From assembly GCA_965369385.1 (NCBI GenBank), contig CBDUQP010000048.1, forward strand, positions 1-21,588: DNA of 21,588 bases, given 5' to 3'. Position numbers and translations under genes: made by a program. Positions 14,980 through 21,588 of the stretch are shown here, in pieces (within the stretch, counting starts at the first letter, position 1; every line of letters begins with the position of its first letter). The notes below the pieces were generated by a model. The model ran no database searches and was not told the DNA's origin. It worked only from the letters and a program-made list of their open reading frames with translations. This DNA comes from CBDUQP01 sp965369385. Lineage in GTDB: Bacteria; Planctomycetota; Phycisphaerae; SM23-33.

Positions 14980-16158
14980 ATGCTTCCCAAGACCGAGTAC
15001 CTGCCCGTCCCCGCACCCGAGACCGCACAATGGATGAGTTGCGACTACACCGATGACAAGCTCACTCTCGCTGAATACCAGCGAACAAGCGGCGCGAGTG
15101 ATGCCTATCTCAATTGGAATAAGAGAATCTCGCCCGACAACGGCAAGACCTGGTCCGAGCTGAAGGCGATGACTGAGTTCATCACGGAAGGTGATGACGG
15201 GGGAATCGTGCGATCCCCCGGCGGCTTCACATATGACAAGACGAGCGACACTCTCTATGAGACATGGCTGTACCGACAGTGGCCCGGCAACAAGATCTAC
15301 ACCTACCACGGCGAAGGCTTCGACAAGAACAACCTGCCCTACAATGACCATACCATGATCACCGAAAACGGCGGGCCGCCGAAACTGATGAAATTCGAAG
15401 ACGGGCCCGAGTACGACCTGGATAACCCGTTCGATCCGGAATTCTGCCGAACGAATGGGACTTACTTCGGCCAGTCGATCGCTCTCGGCGAAGGCGGCAG
15501 TGTCTACTTCCCGATATCTGTGGGTATACGCCGACCTGATGGTACGAGGCTGTGCGGCGTGGTGCTAATGCGACGCGATCCGGAATCAGGTGACTGGCTT
15601 GCTTCAAACTCCGAGTGTGTGCCTCTGGACATTTCCAGCCGCGGTATCATGGAAGCAGACGCAGCCATCTGCCGCAACGGGAATATCATGATAGTCAACC
15701 GCGGCAGCAATTCCGATACCACGCCGGGCAGGAAGTGGCTGACTGTATCTACCGACGGCGGAAAGACGATTTCGCCCGTCGAAGAGTTCCGCTATGACGA
15801 CGGCTCGCAGTTCTACTCACCTTCCAGCATTCACAAGTTCATTCGCTCGTCGAAGAACGGCAAACTGTACTGGGTTGCGAATGTCACGGAGGCGATTCCC
15901 GACGGCAACAGCCCGCGATATCCGATCCAAATATTCGAGATCGATGAGGACAAGATGGCTGTCTGCAAGGGCAGTGAAGTGATGATCGACGACAAGACGG
16001 ATGAGGACACCGAACTGTTGCACCTTTCGAACTTCAATTTGCTGGAGAATCGCGAGACGCTCGATATCGAGATATGCGTCACCCGCATCGGCCGCTTTGC
16101 CGCTCCTCGTTTCTGGGAGGCAGGAGTCGACAAGTACACATTCACTCCGCCGGCATAG
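14980..16158 (+). CDS. Sialidase-like BNR/Asp-box propeller protein, copy 1
   Basis: A 392-residue protein with the look of a sialidase-superfamily beta-propeller. Two Asp-boxes are clear: SPDNGKTW (51-58) and STDGGKTI (257-264), both in the SxDxGxTx pattern that caps blades. The segment MEADAAICRNGNIMIVNRGS (224-243) resembles the E-P-x-x-x-x-x-x-D/N-G block before an Arg seen in sialidase-like propellers. No signal peptide or membrane segment is present, so it should be cytoplasmic. The start is ATG 14980 with AAAGG 7 bases upstream; the longer open frame back to 14641 overlaps aroA. It is followed by a close paralogue. Glycan hydrolysis or binding is an inference from fold only; I cannot identify a sialidase Arg triad with confidence. 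Confidence 0.75.
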   Translation: MLPKTEYLPVPAPETAQWMSCDYTDDKLTLAEYQRTSGASDAYLNWNKRISPDNGKTWSELKAMTEFITEGDDGGIVRSPGGFTYDKTSDTLYETWLYRQWPGNKIYTYHGEGFDKNNLPYNDHTMITENGGPPKLMKFEDGPEYDLDNPFDPEFCRTNGTYFGQSIALGEGGSVYFPISVGIRRPDGTRLCGVVLMRRDPESGDWLASNSECVPLDISSRGIMEADAAICRNGNIMIVNRGSNSDTTPGRKWLTVSTDGGKTISPVEEFRYDDGSQFYSPSSIHKFIRSSKNGKLYWVANVTEAIPDGNSPRYPIQIFEIDEDKMAVCKGSEVMIDDKTDEDTELLHLSNFNLLENRETLDIEICVTRIGRFAAPRFWEAGVDKYTFTPPA

Positions 16159-16191
16159 CGAATCACGATGTCGCGGGTATGCTTATCTGAT

Positions 16192-16212
16192 GGTGTATTT
16201 CCGTAATACGCC
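16192..16212 (+). other. Hairpin between the tandem BNR genes
   Basis: GGTGTATT (16192-16199), TCCGT and AATACGCC (16205-16212) form an 8-bp stem with one wobble pair, followed by CATTTTGC. It could attenuate transcription between the paralogues, but the T-tract is poor. Confidence 0.3.
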
Positions 16213-16256
16213 CATTTTGCACAATGCGTACGACATGACACTTGAAAGGCTTCGCA

Positions 16257-17429
16257 ATGCTTCCCAGAAGTGAACATCTGCCTGTACCTGCGGCCGACAC
16301 TGCCCGCTGGATGAGTTGCGGCTATATCGATAACGACTTGACGATTGCCGAGTATCTGCGAGTAAGCGGCGAGAGCGATGCCTACCTTAACTGGCAGAAG
16401 AGAATTTCCTCCGATAACGGGAGGACTTGGTCCGAGCTTCAGGAGCTTGACGAGTTCATCACGCAACGCGATGACGGTGGAATCGTGATAAATCCCGGAT
16501 ACTTCAACTATGACAAGGCGACTGAGACGCTCTATGAAGTGTGGATGCCTCGCCACTGGCCCGGCAACAAGGTCTACACCTATACTTGGGAAGATATCAA
16601 CAATATGCCGTTCAACGATCATGTAATGATCACCGAAAACGGCGGGCCGCCGAAGCTGATGAAGTTCGAAGATGGCCCGGACTACGACCCGGATAACCCT
16701 TTCGATCCTGAATTCTCCGTCACCAACAACGCCTACTTCGGACAGTCCGTCGCCACCGGCGAAAACGGTAGTGCTTACTTCCCGATGTCGGCTCTGAAAC
16801 GTAATCCCGATGGTTCGAAGAAGTTGAGCGGCGTGGTGCTCATGCGACGCGATGTCGCGACTGGCGACTGGCTTGCGTCAAACTATCGCGACGTCCCGGC
16901 CGATGTATCCTGCAGGGGCTTGATGGAACCGGACGCTGCCATCTGCCGCAACGGGAACATAATGATGATCTGTCGCGGCAGCGAGACCGACACTACCCCG
17001 GGCAGGAAGTGGCTGAGCGTGTCCACCGATGGCGGCAAGACGATTTCGCCTATCGAAGAGCTGCGCTATGACGACGGTTCCGGATTCTACTCGCCTTCGA
17101 GCATTCACCGCCTGCTACGCTCGTCGAAGAATGGCAAGCTGTACTGGATAGCGAATGTGCTGACCGCCCCGCCGGTCAACAACGGCCCGAGATATCCGCT
17201 TCAGGTTTTCGAAATCGACGAAGAGAACATGACTGTTCGCAAGGACAGTGAAGTTGTGGTTGACGATAAGACAGATGCCGAAAGCGAGCGGCTGCAACTT
17301 TCGAACTTCAGCGTACTGGAGAATCGCGAGACGCTCGACATCGAAATAGGAATCACCAGAATCGGCCGATCCGAAGAGCACTTCTGGGAAGCAGGCGTGG
17401 ACAAGTACACATTCACGCCGCCGGTATAG
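16257..17429 (+). CDS. Sialidase-like BNR/Asp-box propeller protein, copy 2
   Basis: A 390-residue paralogue of the preceding protein, colinear over its whole length. Asp-boxes SSDNGRTW (51-58) and STDGGKTI are at the same places; the stretch MITENGGPPKLMKFEDGP is identical in both, as is the end AGVDKYTFTPP. Even the leader is conserved: AAAGGCTT, then ATGCTTCCCA. This indicates a tandem duplication that included the ribosome site. ATG 16257 is used because AAAGG lies 7 bases upstream. No signal peptide is seen. The stop TAG (17427-17429) is formed at the left end of an inserted element, yet the protein ends at the same position as copy 1 (PPA versus PPV), so the insertion did not shorten it. 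Function as for copy 1: an uncharacterised sialidase-like propeller, probably co-transcribed. Confidence 0.75.
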   Translation: MLPRSEHLPVPAADTARWMSCGYIDNDLTIAEYLRVSGESDAYLNWQKRISSDNGRTWSELQELDEFITQRDDGGIVINPGYFNYDKATETLYEVWMPRHWPGNKVYTYTWEDINNMPFNDHVMITENGGPPKLMKFEDGPDYDPDNPFDPEFSVTNNAYFGQSVATGENGSAYFPMSALKRNPDGSKKLSGVVLMRRDVATGDWLASNYRDVPADVSCRGLMEPDAAICRNGNIMMICRGSETDTTPGRKWLSVSTDGGKTISPIEELRYDDGSGFYSPSSIHRLLRSSKNGKLYWIANVLTAPPVNNGPRYPLQVFEIDEENMTVRKDSEVVVDDKTDAESERLQLSNFSVLENRETLDIEIGITRIGRSEEHFWEAGVDKYTFTPPV

Positions 17430-17899
17430 CAGTCCGTTGAAAAATGGGTTCCGTTACGAGTGCGTAGAATTTCACCTGCGCGTCTGCGTCACTTGCGCCG
17501 AAAGAACTCGACAATTCACCGGAATTGCCTTCGTTTCTTTTCCTTGGTGCTCGGCAAACACCGCCCGCGCACTCGCTACAGACTCTATGTTTCAGCCTCC
17601 TCAGCAGAGTCTGTGGGTGCTCTTGTCGCGAGTGTTTCTCTAATCGCCGTGTTTATAGTGTGTTATACGACAGGTATTCCCGTGGTATTTCGGGGTCTGT
17701 ATTATGAACAAGACCGAAACTCCGCAAGAACTACTGGATTCAGCCCTGGAGTCCCGTCGCCTTGACGTCGCCCTCACAAAACAGGGGCGGCGTTAAGGTG
17801 ACAGGGCGGAAGGGGCGAGCCCTGGAAGCCCAGAGCCTGATTGAACCCGAAACTGTGCCCACAGATTCTGCGGAAGAACCATTTTTCAACGGACTGCTA
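17427..17899. mobile_element. MITE-like or IS-relic element with 22-bp terminal inverted repeats
   Basis: The 22-base sequence at 17426-17447 (ATAGCAGTCC, then GTTGAAAAATGG) recurs as an exact inverted copy at 17879-17900, about 473 bp apart end to end. Imperfect similarity continues inward (TTCCG, then AGAAT). TA flanks both ends (17427-17428 and 17898-17899), compatible with TA target duplication. No transposase is encoded: the longest plausible internal frame is a 30-codon one (17704-17796) without a ribosome site. The ends resemble those of bacterial insertion sequences, so it is best read as a non-autonomous deletion derivative. It lies directly after the second BNR gene and largely fills the 647-base gene-free stretch before recA. 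Confidence 0.75.
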
Positions 17900-17900
17900 T

Positions 17901-18076
17901 GGCTGGTCTCGCAGAACCATCTCGCGTCCCGCCCAAGGAACGGTATCGCCCGTCACGCTCGTCCCCTCACGGGAAACCTGCGACCCCATCGCCTGCGTCC
18001 TGTGCGTCGCCTGTATCCTTTTTCCGCTCCACCACTCATCATCCCCACCCCCACAAATGGTGCGCGGCCGAGGCTA
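17901..18076. other. Gene-free stretch between the element and recA
   Basis: The remaining 176 bases before the recA stop show no coding sequence, terminator or repeat that I can support. They are C-rich on the plus strand. Confidence 0.5.
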
Positions 18077-19216
18077 TCAGGCTTCTGCCTGGGGTGCTTC
18101 TGCCTGGAGTGCTGCTTGCGCGGCATCATCCAGCATGTGCGGTGCTAGCTTCCCCAAAAGTGCATCGCGAAGTTCCGATACCAGATCCGGATTTTCGCCG
18201 ACGAACGTCTTGGCCTTCTCGCGTCCCTGGCCGAGGCGGATATCACCATAACTAAACCAAGCGCCCTGCTTGAGAACAATATCGTTCTCCACAGCCAAAT
18301 CAATCAAATCCCCAATCGCACTCATGCCACTATCAAACATAATGTCAAACTCGGCGGTTCTGAACGGTGGCGCTACCTTGTTCTTAACCACACGAGCGCG
18401 AACGCGGTTGCCAACGGCCGTCTCGCCTTCTTTGATCGTCGAGATACGTCGCACATCCAAACGAACCGAACTGTAGAACTTCAGCGCCCTGCCGCCCGGC
18501 GTGGTCTCCGGGTTGCCGAACATCACGCCTATCTTCATACGAATCTGGTTGATGAAGATGACGCACGTTTTCGACTTCGCAATCGCGCCGGTCAGCTTGC
18601 GCATTGCCTGGCTCATCAGCCTTGCCTGCAAGCCCACGTGAGTGGCACCCATTTCGCCCTCGATTTCGGCCTTCGGAATGAGGGCCGCTACGGAGTCGAT
18701 CACGATCACGTCAACTGCATTGGACCTAACCAGCATCTCGCAGATTTCCAACGCCTGCTCGCCAGTATCCGGCTGAGATACGAGGAGTTCGTCGAGGTTC
18801 ACGCCCAACTTGCGAGCCCACGTGGGGTCCAGTGCGTGCTCGGCATCAATAAAGGCGGCCACGCCGCCGGTCTTCTGCGATTCGCCTATGATATGGAGCG
18901 AAACGGTAGTCTTACCGCTGCCTTCCGGCCCGTACAGCTCGCAAATTCGCCCCACTGGCATGCCCTGCCCGCCCAGCGCCAGGTCCAGGCTCAACACTCC
19001 GGTCGATATGCCTGCGATAGGTTTGAGATGGTCACCGGCCAGCCTCATTATGCTTCCGGTACCATAGTTCTTCTCGATCTGCTTCAGTGCGGAATCGAGA
19101 GCCTGTTCGCGTTTCTTTTCCTGCGAGCTACCGGATACCTTGGCGGCTTGCTTGCCGGCCGACGTTATACTTGCTGTCTTCGGTGATGTCTTCGGCGTCT
19201 TTGCAGTCTTTGCCAT
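18077..19216 (-). CDS. recA: Recombinase RecA with a basic N-terminal extension
   Basis: A 379-residue RecA, the ATP-dependent strand-exchange protein and SOS co-protease. The Walker A is GPEGSGKTT (95-103); other blocks are YGTGSIMRL (51-59), AAFIDAEHALDP, VDVIVIDSVAALIPKAEIEGEMG (Walker B and L1 region), INQIRMKIGVMFGNPETTPGGRALKFY (L2 and DNA-binding loop) and KNKVAPPF. The first 33 or so residues are an extra low-complexity segment rich in Lys, Ala, Thr and Ser, absent from E. coli RecA. The C-terminus ends in an Ala/Glu/Gln stretch with the small repeat AEAPQAEA. AGGAG lies 7 bases before ATG 19216. It lies downstream of thpR but has its own candidate promoter. Confidence 0.98.
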   Translation of the reverse strand: MAKTAKTPKTSPKTASITSAGKQAAKVSGSSQEKKREQALDSALKQIEKNYGTGSIMRLAGDHLKPIAGISTGVLSLDLALGGQGMPVGRICELYGPEGSGKTTVSLHIIGESQKTGGVAAFIDAEHALDPTWARKLGVNLDELLVSQPDTGEQALEICEMLVRSNAVDVIVIDSVAALIPKAEIEGEMGATHVGLQARLMSQAMRKLTGAIAKSKTCVIFINQIRMKIGVMFGNPETTPGGRALKFYSSVRLDVRRISTIKEGETAVGNRVRARVVKNKVAPPFRTAEFDIMFDSGMSAIGDLIDLAVENDIVLKQGAWFSYGDIRLGQGREKAKTFVGENPDLVSELRDALLGKLAPHMLDDAAQAALQAEAPQAEA

Positions 19217-19316
19217 AATGGAACTCCTGGATTTGCCCTGTAGTGTAGCTTCCGTGCCGTCGCAAGGTCCGGCAGAACGTTACCCGCCGGCATTTAGGAT
19301 CTGCGACATGGAAAAT

Positions 19317-19359
19317 ACTGTATGGACTTTGTTCGGGTTATGCAAACAAAAACTTGCAT
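19317..19359 (-). promoter_or_regulatory. recA promoter with overlapping inverted-repeat operator
   Basis: On the minus strand TTGCAT (19340-19345), 17 bases and TACAGT (19317-19322) form a candidate promoter about 100 bases before recA. The -35 is one arm of an inverted repeat, ATGCAA (19340-19345), 8 bases, TTGCAT (19354-19359). A repressor bound there would block the promoter, as LexA does at recA in many bacteria. The sequence is not the E. coli or Bacillus LexA box, so the regulator is unknown. Confidence 0.45.
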
Positions 19360-19412
19360 CTATATTTTCCGCCCGTTTCGCCCAAGGCCCCCGCACCCTC
19401 TGTTTCATCGGC

Positions 19413-19982
19413 TTACTCGCCAATGGGCAGCGATGCAACTACTGTATAGACTGGACCTTGTGGCGTAAGGTCGCTCGTGTAAACCGTCAGCCTATCGGTC
19501 GCCGTTATCCCGAAAGTACTATCCATAAAATCGCTAACCTGCCGCCTGAAATCGCCAGCATCGGGCACATGTTTCACTCTCGCCACGGTCATGTGTCCTT
19601 TGAACGTGCGGGCCTCCGTTCGAAATCTCGCCACCGCCAGCTCACGATTCAGCAAATCGTACAGCCGCTGCATTCTCCCGCTGGGGTCGCTGGCGTTTGC
19701 CCATATCATGCGTATATCGTGGCCGCCAGATGGCACGCAGACCAGCCCCCTGGCGTCAATATCAAACGGGGCAACTTCCGCAGCGCAGCGGCCCGCCAGC
19801 TCACACACATCAGCTAACCTGTCTTCAGGCACATCGCCCAGAAAATTCATCGTGACATGTATATTACGCGGCCGCGTCCACGCCACCTTGCCTGGCAACC
19901 CGCACAGCTTCCGCGACGCAGCCGTTATCGCATCCACAGTCGCATCGTCAACATCCAACGCCAGAAATGTTCTCGCGGCCAT
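19413..19982 (-). CDS. thpR: RNA 2',3'-cyclic phosphodiesterase (2H family, LigT-like)
   Basis: A 189-residue 2H phosphoesterase of the ThpR/LigT family, which opens 2',3'-cyclic phosphates on RNA and shows 2'-5' RNA ligase activity in vitro. Both HxTx motifs are present: HVTM at 42-45 in IHVTMNFLGD and HMTV at 130-133 in FKGHMTVARVK. The start MAARTFLALDV is typical of the family. GGGGA lies about 8 bases before ATG 19982. It sits 75 bases after the PfkB kinase gene and about 200 bases before recA on the same strand. The physiological RNA substrate in bacteria is not established. Confidence 0.95.
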   Translation of the reverse strand: MAARTFLALDVDDATVDAITAASRKLCGLPGKVAWTRPRNIHVTMNFLGDVPEDRLADVCELAGRCAAEVAPFDIDARGLVCVPSGGHDIRMIWANASDPSGRMQRLYDLLNRELAVARFRTEARTFKGHMTVARVKHVPDAGDFRRQVSDFMDSTFGITATDRLTVYTSDLTPQGPVYTVVASLPIGE

Positions 19983-20057
19983 GGTGTTATTCCCCGGCGA
20001 GACTTATTACCCGGCGACACTCTCGGCGCTGGGCTCGCGGCCTCAGTCTGCCAGCGC

Positions 20058-20963
20058 CTAGAACTTCGTCATGGCTGCGAACTCAGCCAGCCTCGCGTCG
20101 ATATCCTCACGCGTAGTGCTGTAGAACTTGTTCAGCGAGAAGTCTTCCAGCTCTATGCTGGCCGTCACCGTTCCGTAGGCGATTGCCTTGCGAAGCGTGG
20201 CGGCATCGATGCTGTCGGCGGCCGCCACATAACCCATCATCGCACCGGCAAAGCTGTCGCCGGCTCCGGTGGGGTCTACGACCGCAGACGTCGGGTAACC
20301 GGGAATCGGGCAGACCATATCATCAACAAACAGCAGGCTGCCGTGTTCGCCCTTCTTCACCACCACAAACTTGCGAACCATATCGAGGCATTTCTTGCCG
20401 GCCGCCACGATGTTGTTGGCACCCGTCAGTTGCTTGGCTTCCGAATCATTCAGCACCAGCCCGTCGATCTGCCCAAGCAGGCCCACCAGTGCATCCCGCT
20501 CGTGTTCGATCCACAGGTCCATGGTGTCTGCCACCACGAGCTTGGGCGAGTTCAACTGTCCGAGCAACTCCGCCTGCAGACCGGGATGCGTATTGGCCAG
20601 GAACACATAATCCACGTCGCGGAACTGCTGGGGAATCGTGGGCCCGGCCTCGCCGAGCACGTTCAGTTGCACGTCTACGGTATCGCGTTCGTTTACATCA
20701 TCGTGATATCGCCCGTGCCAGCGGAAGGTCTTGCTGCCGGCGCGAGTTTCCAGGCCGGCCATGTCGATATCCGGGTGATCCTGCAGGGGCTTGAGGAAGT
20801 CTGTGGGGCAATCCTCGCCCACTACGCCCACGAACCTCACCGGCGAAAAGAAGCTGGCTGCGTACGAGAAATAAACGCTCGACCCGCCGAGCGCGTCGAC
20901 GGCTTTGCCGGTGGGCGTTTCTACGGTATCAATTCCAATGCTGCCTGTAACTAGAAGACTCAT
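20058..20963 (-). CDS. PfkB-family carbohydrate/nucleoside kinase
   Basis: A 301-residue ribokinase-fold kinase. The N-terminus MSLLVTGSIGIDTVETP and GGSSVYFSYAASFF (26-39) give the substrate-side glycines. LNDSEAKQL (171-179) and the C-terminal signature DPTGAGDSFAGAMMGY (230-245), with Asp236 as likely catalytic base and the GAGD anion hole, establish the family. Members phosphorylate sugars or nucleosides such as ribose, fructose, adenosine or fructose 6-phosphate. The substrate cannot be told from sequence. ATG 20963 is preferred over the adjacent ATG 20966 because AAGGAG is then 5 bases away; the longer open frame to 21194 has no family homology and crosses repeats. It heads the pfkB-thpR pair. 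Confidence 0.9.
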   Translation of the reverse strand: MSLLVTGSIGIDTVETPTGKAVDALGGSSVYFSYAASFFSPVRFVGVVGEDCPTDFLKPLQDHPDIDMAGLETRAGSKTFRWHGRYHDDVNERDTVDVQLNVLGEAGPTIPQQFRDVDYVFLANTHPGLQAELLGQLNSPKLVVADTMDLWIEHERDALVGLLGQIDGLVLNDSEAKQLTGANNIVAAGKKCLDMVRKFVVVKKGEHGSLLFVDDMVCPIPGYPTSAVVDPTGAGDSFAGAMMGYVAAADSIDAATLRKAIAYGTVTASIELEDFSLNKFYSTTREDIDARLAEFAAMTKF

Positions 20964-21046
20964 CATCGCTCCTTCGAATCGTTCTTGATTCTCTCTATGT
21001 ATCTGCAACCCAGATCTCTGTTCACTTTGCCTGTGCCGCCATACCC

Positions 21047-21094
21047 GCGAAAAAGCGGGACAGTCCCCAACGCCGGGACAGTCCCAATTTTCGC
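21047..21094. repeat. REP-like paired GGGACAGTCCC palindromes
   Basis: GGGACAGTCCC occurs at 21057-21067 and 21075-21085, each an inverted repeat with one central base. The pair is framed by GCGAAAA (21047-21053) and TTTTCGC (21088-21094), so the whole 48-bp block can fold as one structure. Such palindromes resemble REP elements mobilised by Y1 (RAYT-type) transposases. None is encoded here. Confidence 0.6.
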
Positions 21095-21112
21095 TACCGC
21101 CGCCCAGCCGCC

Positions 21113-21163
21113 CCGGCCGCGTTCGCCAGCAGGAATCCGCAAAAGCGCCGGCCGCGTTCGCCA
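21113..21163. repeat. 16-bp direct repeat
   Basis: CCGGCCGCGTTCGCCA occurs at 21113-21128 and again at 21148-21163, separated by 19 bases. It lies between the REP-like block and the IS30 remnant and has no evident coding role. It may be the trace of an insertion or slippage. Confidence 0.55.
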
Positions 21164-21166
21164 TCC

Positions 21167-21544
21167 TTATATAGTACGTATACACGCCAAACATAACGAT
21201 GGCCCCGAAATGATAACTTCCCCCAGCCGCATTTCACAGTCTTTGTGATTTTTTGGTTGGTGCTGCGAACTTCTGGCGGAAATCGGTCGGTGAGAGTCCG
21301 GTTCTATATCCCGCCGAACACTCAGATTGCACAGCACGATCATTATCTGATCAGGATTCGTCAGAGGATGCACATCACCATTTGCCATGTTCTCAAGCCG
21401 GGAGGCTGAGTCTGGCGTCAGCTCTCGACAGATTGTTGAGCGATGGCGGCCGAGACAGCGTGCGATTTCGGCATCATTGTGCCCGAGGAATTTCATTCGG
21501 TAGATGACATTTCGTTCATCCCTGCTAAGATGCGTGTAGGACAT
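21167..21544 (-). pseudogene. IS30-type transposase remnant, N-terminal HTH only
   Basis: The first 42 codons (21544 down to 21419) read MSYTHLSRDERNVIYRMKFL, then GHNDAEIARCLGRHRSTICREL, the helix-turn-helix typical of IS30-family transposases. AAAGGA lies 9 bases before the ATG. From codon 43 on the frame no longer resembles IS30: no DDE catalytic domain follows, and the frame ends after 125 codons where a full protein would have over 300. The bases from 21545 to the window edge may be the element's own left end. This is a decayed or truncated insertion sequence, probably non-functional for transposition. Confidence 0.75.
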
Positions 21545-21588
21545 TGCAGGCGATCCTTTCAGTTGAGGTCTTAGTTACCCTCAATCTA

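Noticed and set aside
16192..16212. Intrinsic terminator between the BNR genes
   Set aside because: The stem is short and no proper T-tract follows, so only a hairpin is reported.
17704..17796. 30-codon frame inside the inserted element as a transposase remnant
   Set aside because: Too short, no ribosome site and no recognisable transposase motif.
17460..18255. Several plus-strand open frames between the second BNR gene and recA
   Set aside because: No ribosome sites or recognisable domains; they fall in the inserted element or oppose recA.
20966..21194. 76-residue N-terminal extension of the PfkB kinase
   Set aside because: It crosses REP-like and direct repeats, lacks family similarity, and a ribosome site precedes the internal ATG.

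Overview
The window looks like a chromosomal segment of a moderately GC-rich bacterium, most likely from the Planctomycetota/PVC group (Phycisphaerae-like). This rests on gene content: a uroporphyrinogen-decarboxylase-family protein, a DUF2203 protein, FG-GAP/VCBS and BNR propeller proteins, and a GntR-LacI chimeric regulator lie among housekeeping genes. The phylum call is an inference; Lentisphaerae or Armatimonadota are not excluded. No rRNA, tRNA or CRISPR array is visible.

Layout. (1) 1-533: the 5' part of an exported Cys/Lys-rich protein, cut by the window edge. (2) 789-6663: an accessory carbohydrate-type region. A URO-D-family gene is divergent from an AraC-type regulator. A GntR-LacI regulator is divergent from a cytoplasmic alpha/alpha-barrel glycosidase-like gene, which is followed by an FG-GAP propeller gene. 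Two near-identical operator-like sites (GTACA-N4-TGTAC) lie in the divergent region, each overlapping a candidate -10. (3) 6762-9575: a translation-quality operon on the minus strand, fmt-rsmB-smpB, with fmt and rsmB overlapping by ATGA. (4) 9908-11872: DUF2203 and truB are divergent, then rpiB. (5) 11992-14702: shikimate genes aroA then aroC on the minus strand, with an intrinsic terminator after aroC. (6) 14980-17429: two tandem paralogous sialidase-like BNR propeller genes without signal peptides. (7) 17427-17899: a small element with 22-bp perfect terminal inverted repeats, inserted at the stop codon of the second BNR gene. (8) 18077-20963: a PfkB-family kinase, thpR and recA on the minus strand; recA has a candidate promoter overlapped by an inverted repeat. 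(9) 21047-21588: REP-like GGGACAGTCCC palindromes and a truncated IS30-type transposase.

How the genes work together. The region 3-6 Mixed housekeeping genes cover initiator-tRNA formylation, 16S rRNA methylation, ribosome rescue, tRNA pseudouridylation, the pentose phosphate pathway, the shikimate pathway and recombination. The accessory genes suggest intracellular handling of a sugar or glycan under local regulators. The most notable observations are the paired operators of the GntR-LacI regulator, the exported CxxC-repeat protein, a chorismate synthase with Tyr in place of the usually invariant GESHG histidine, the tandem BNR pair with its element insertion, and the recA control region.
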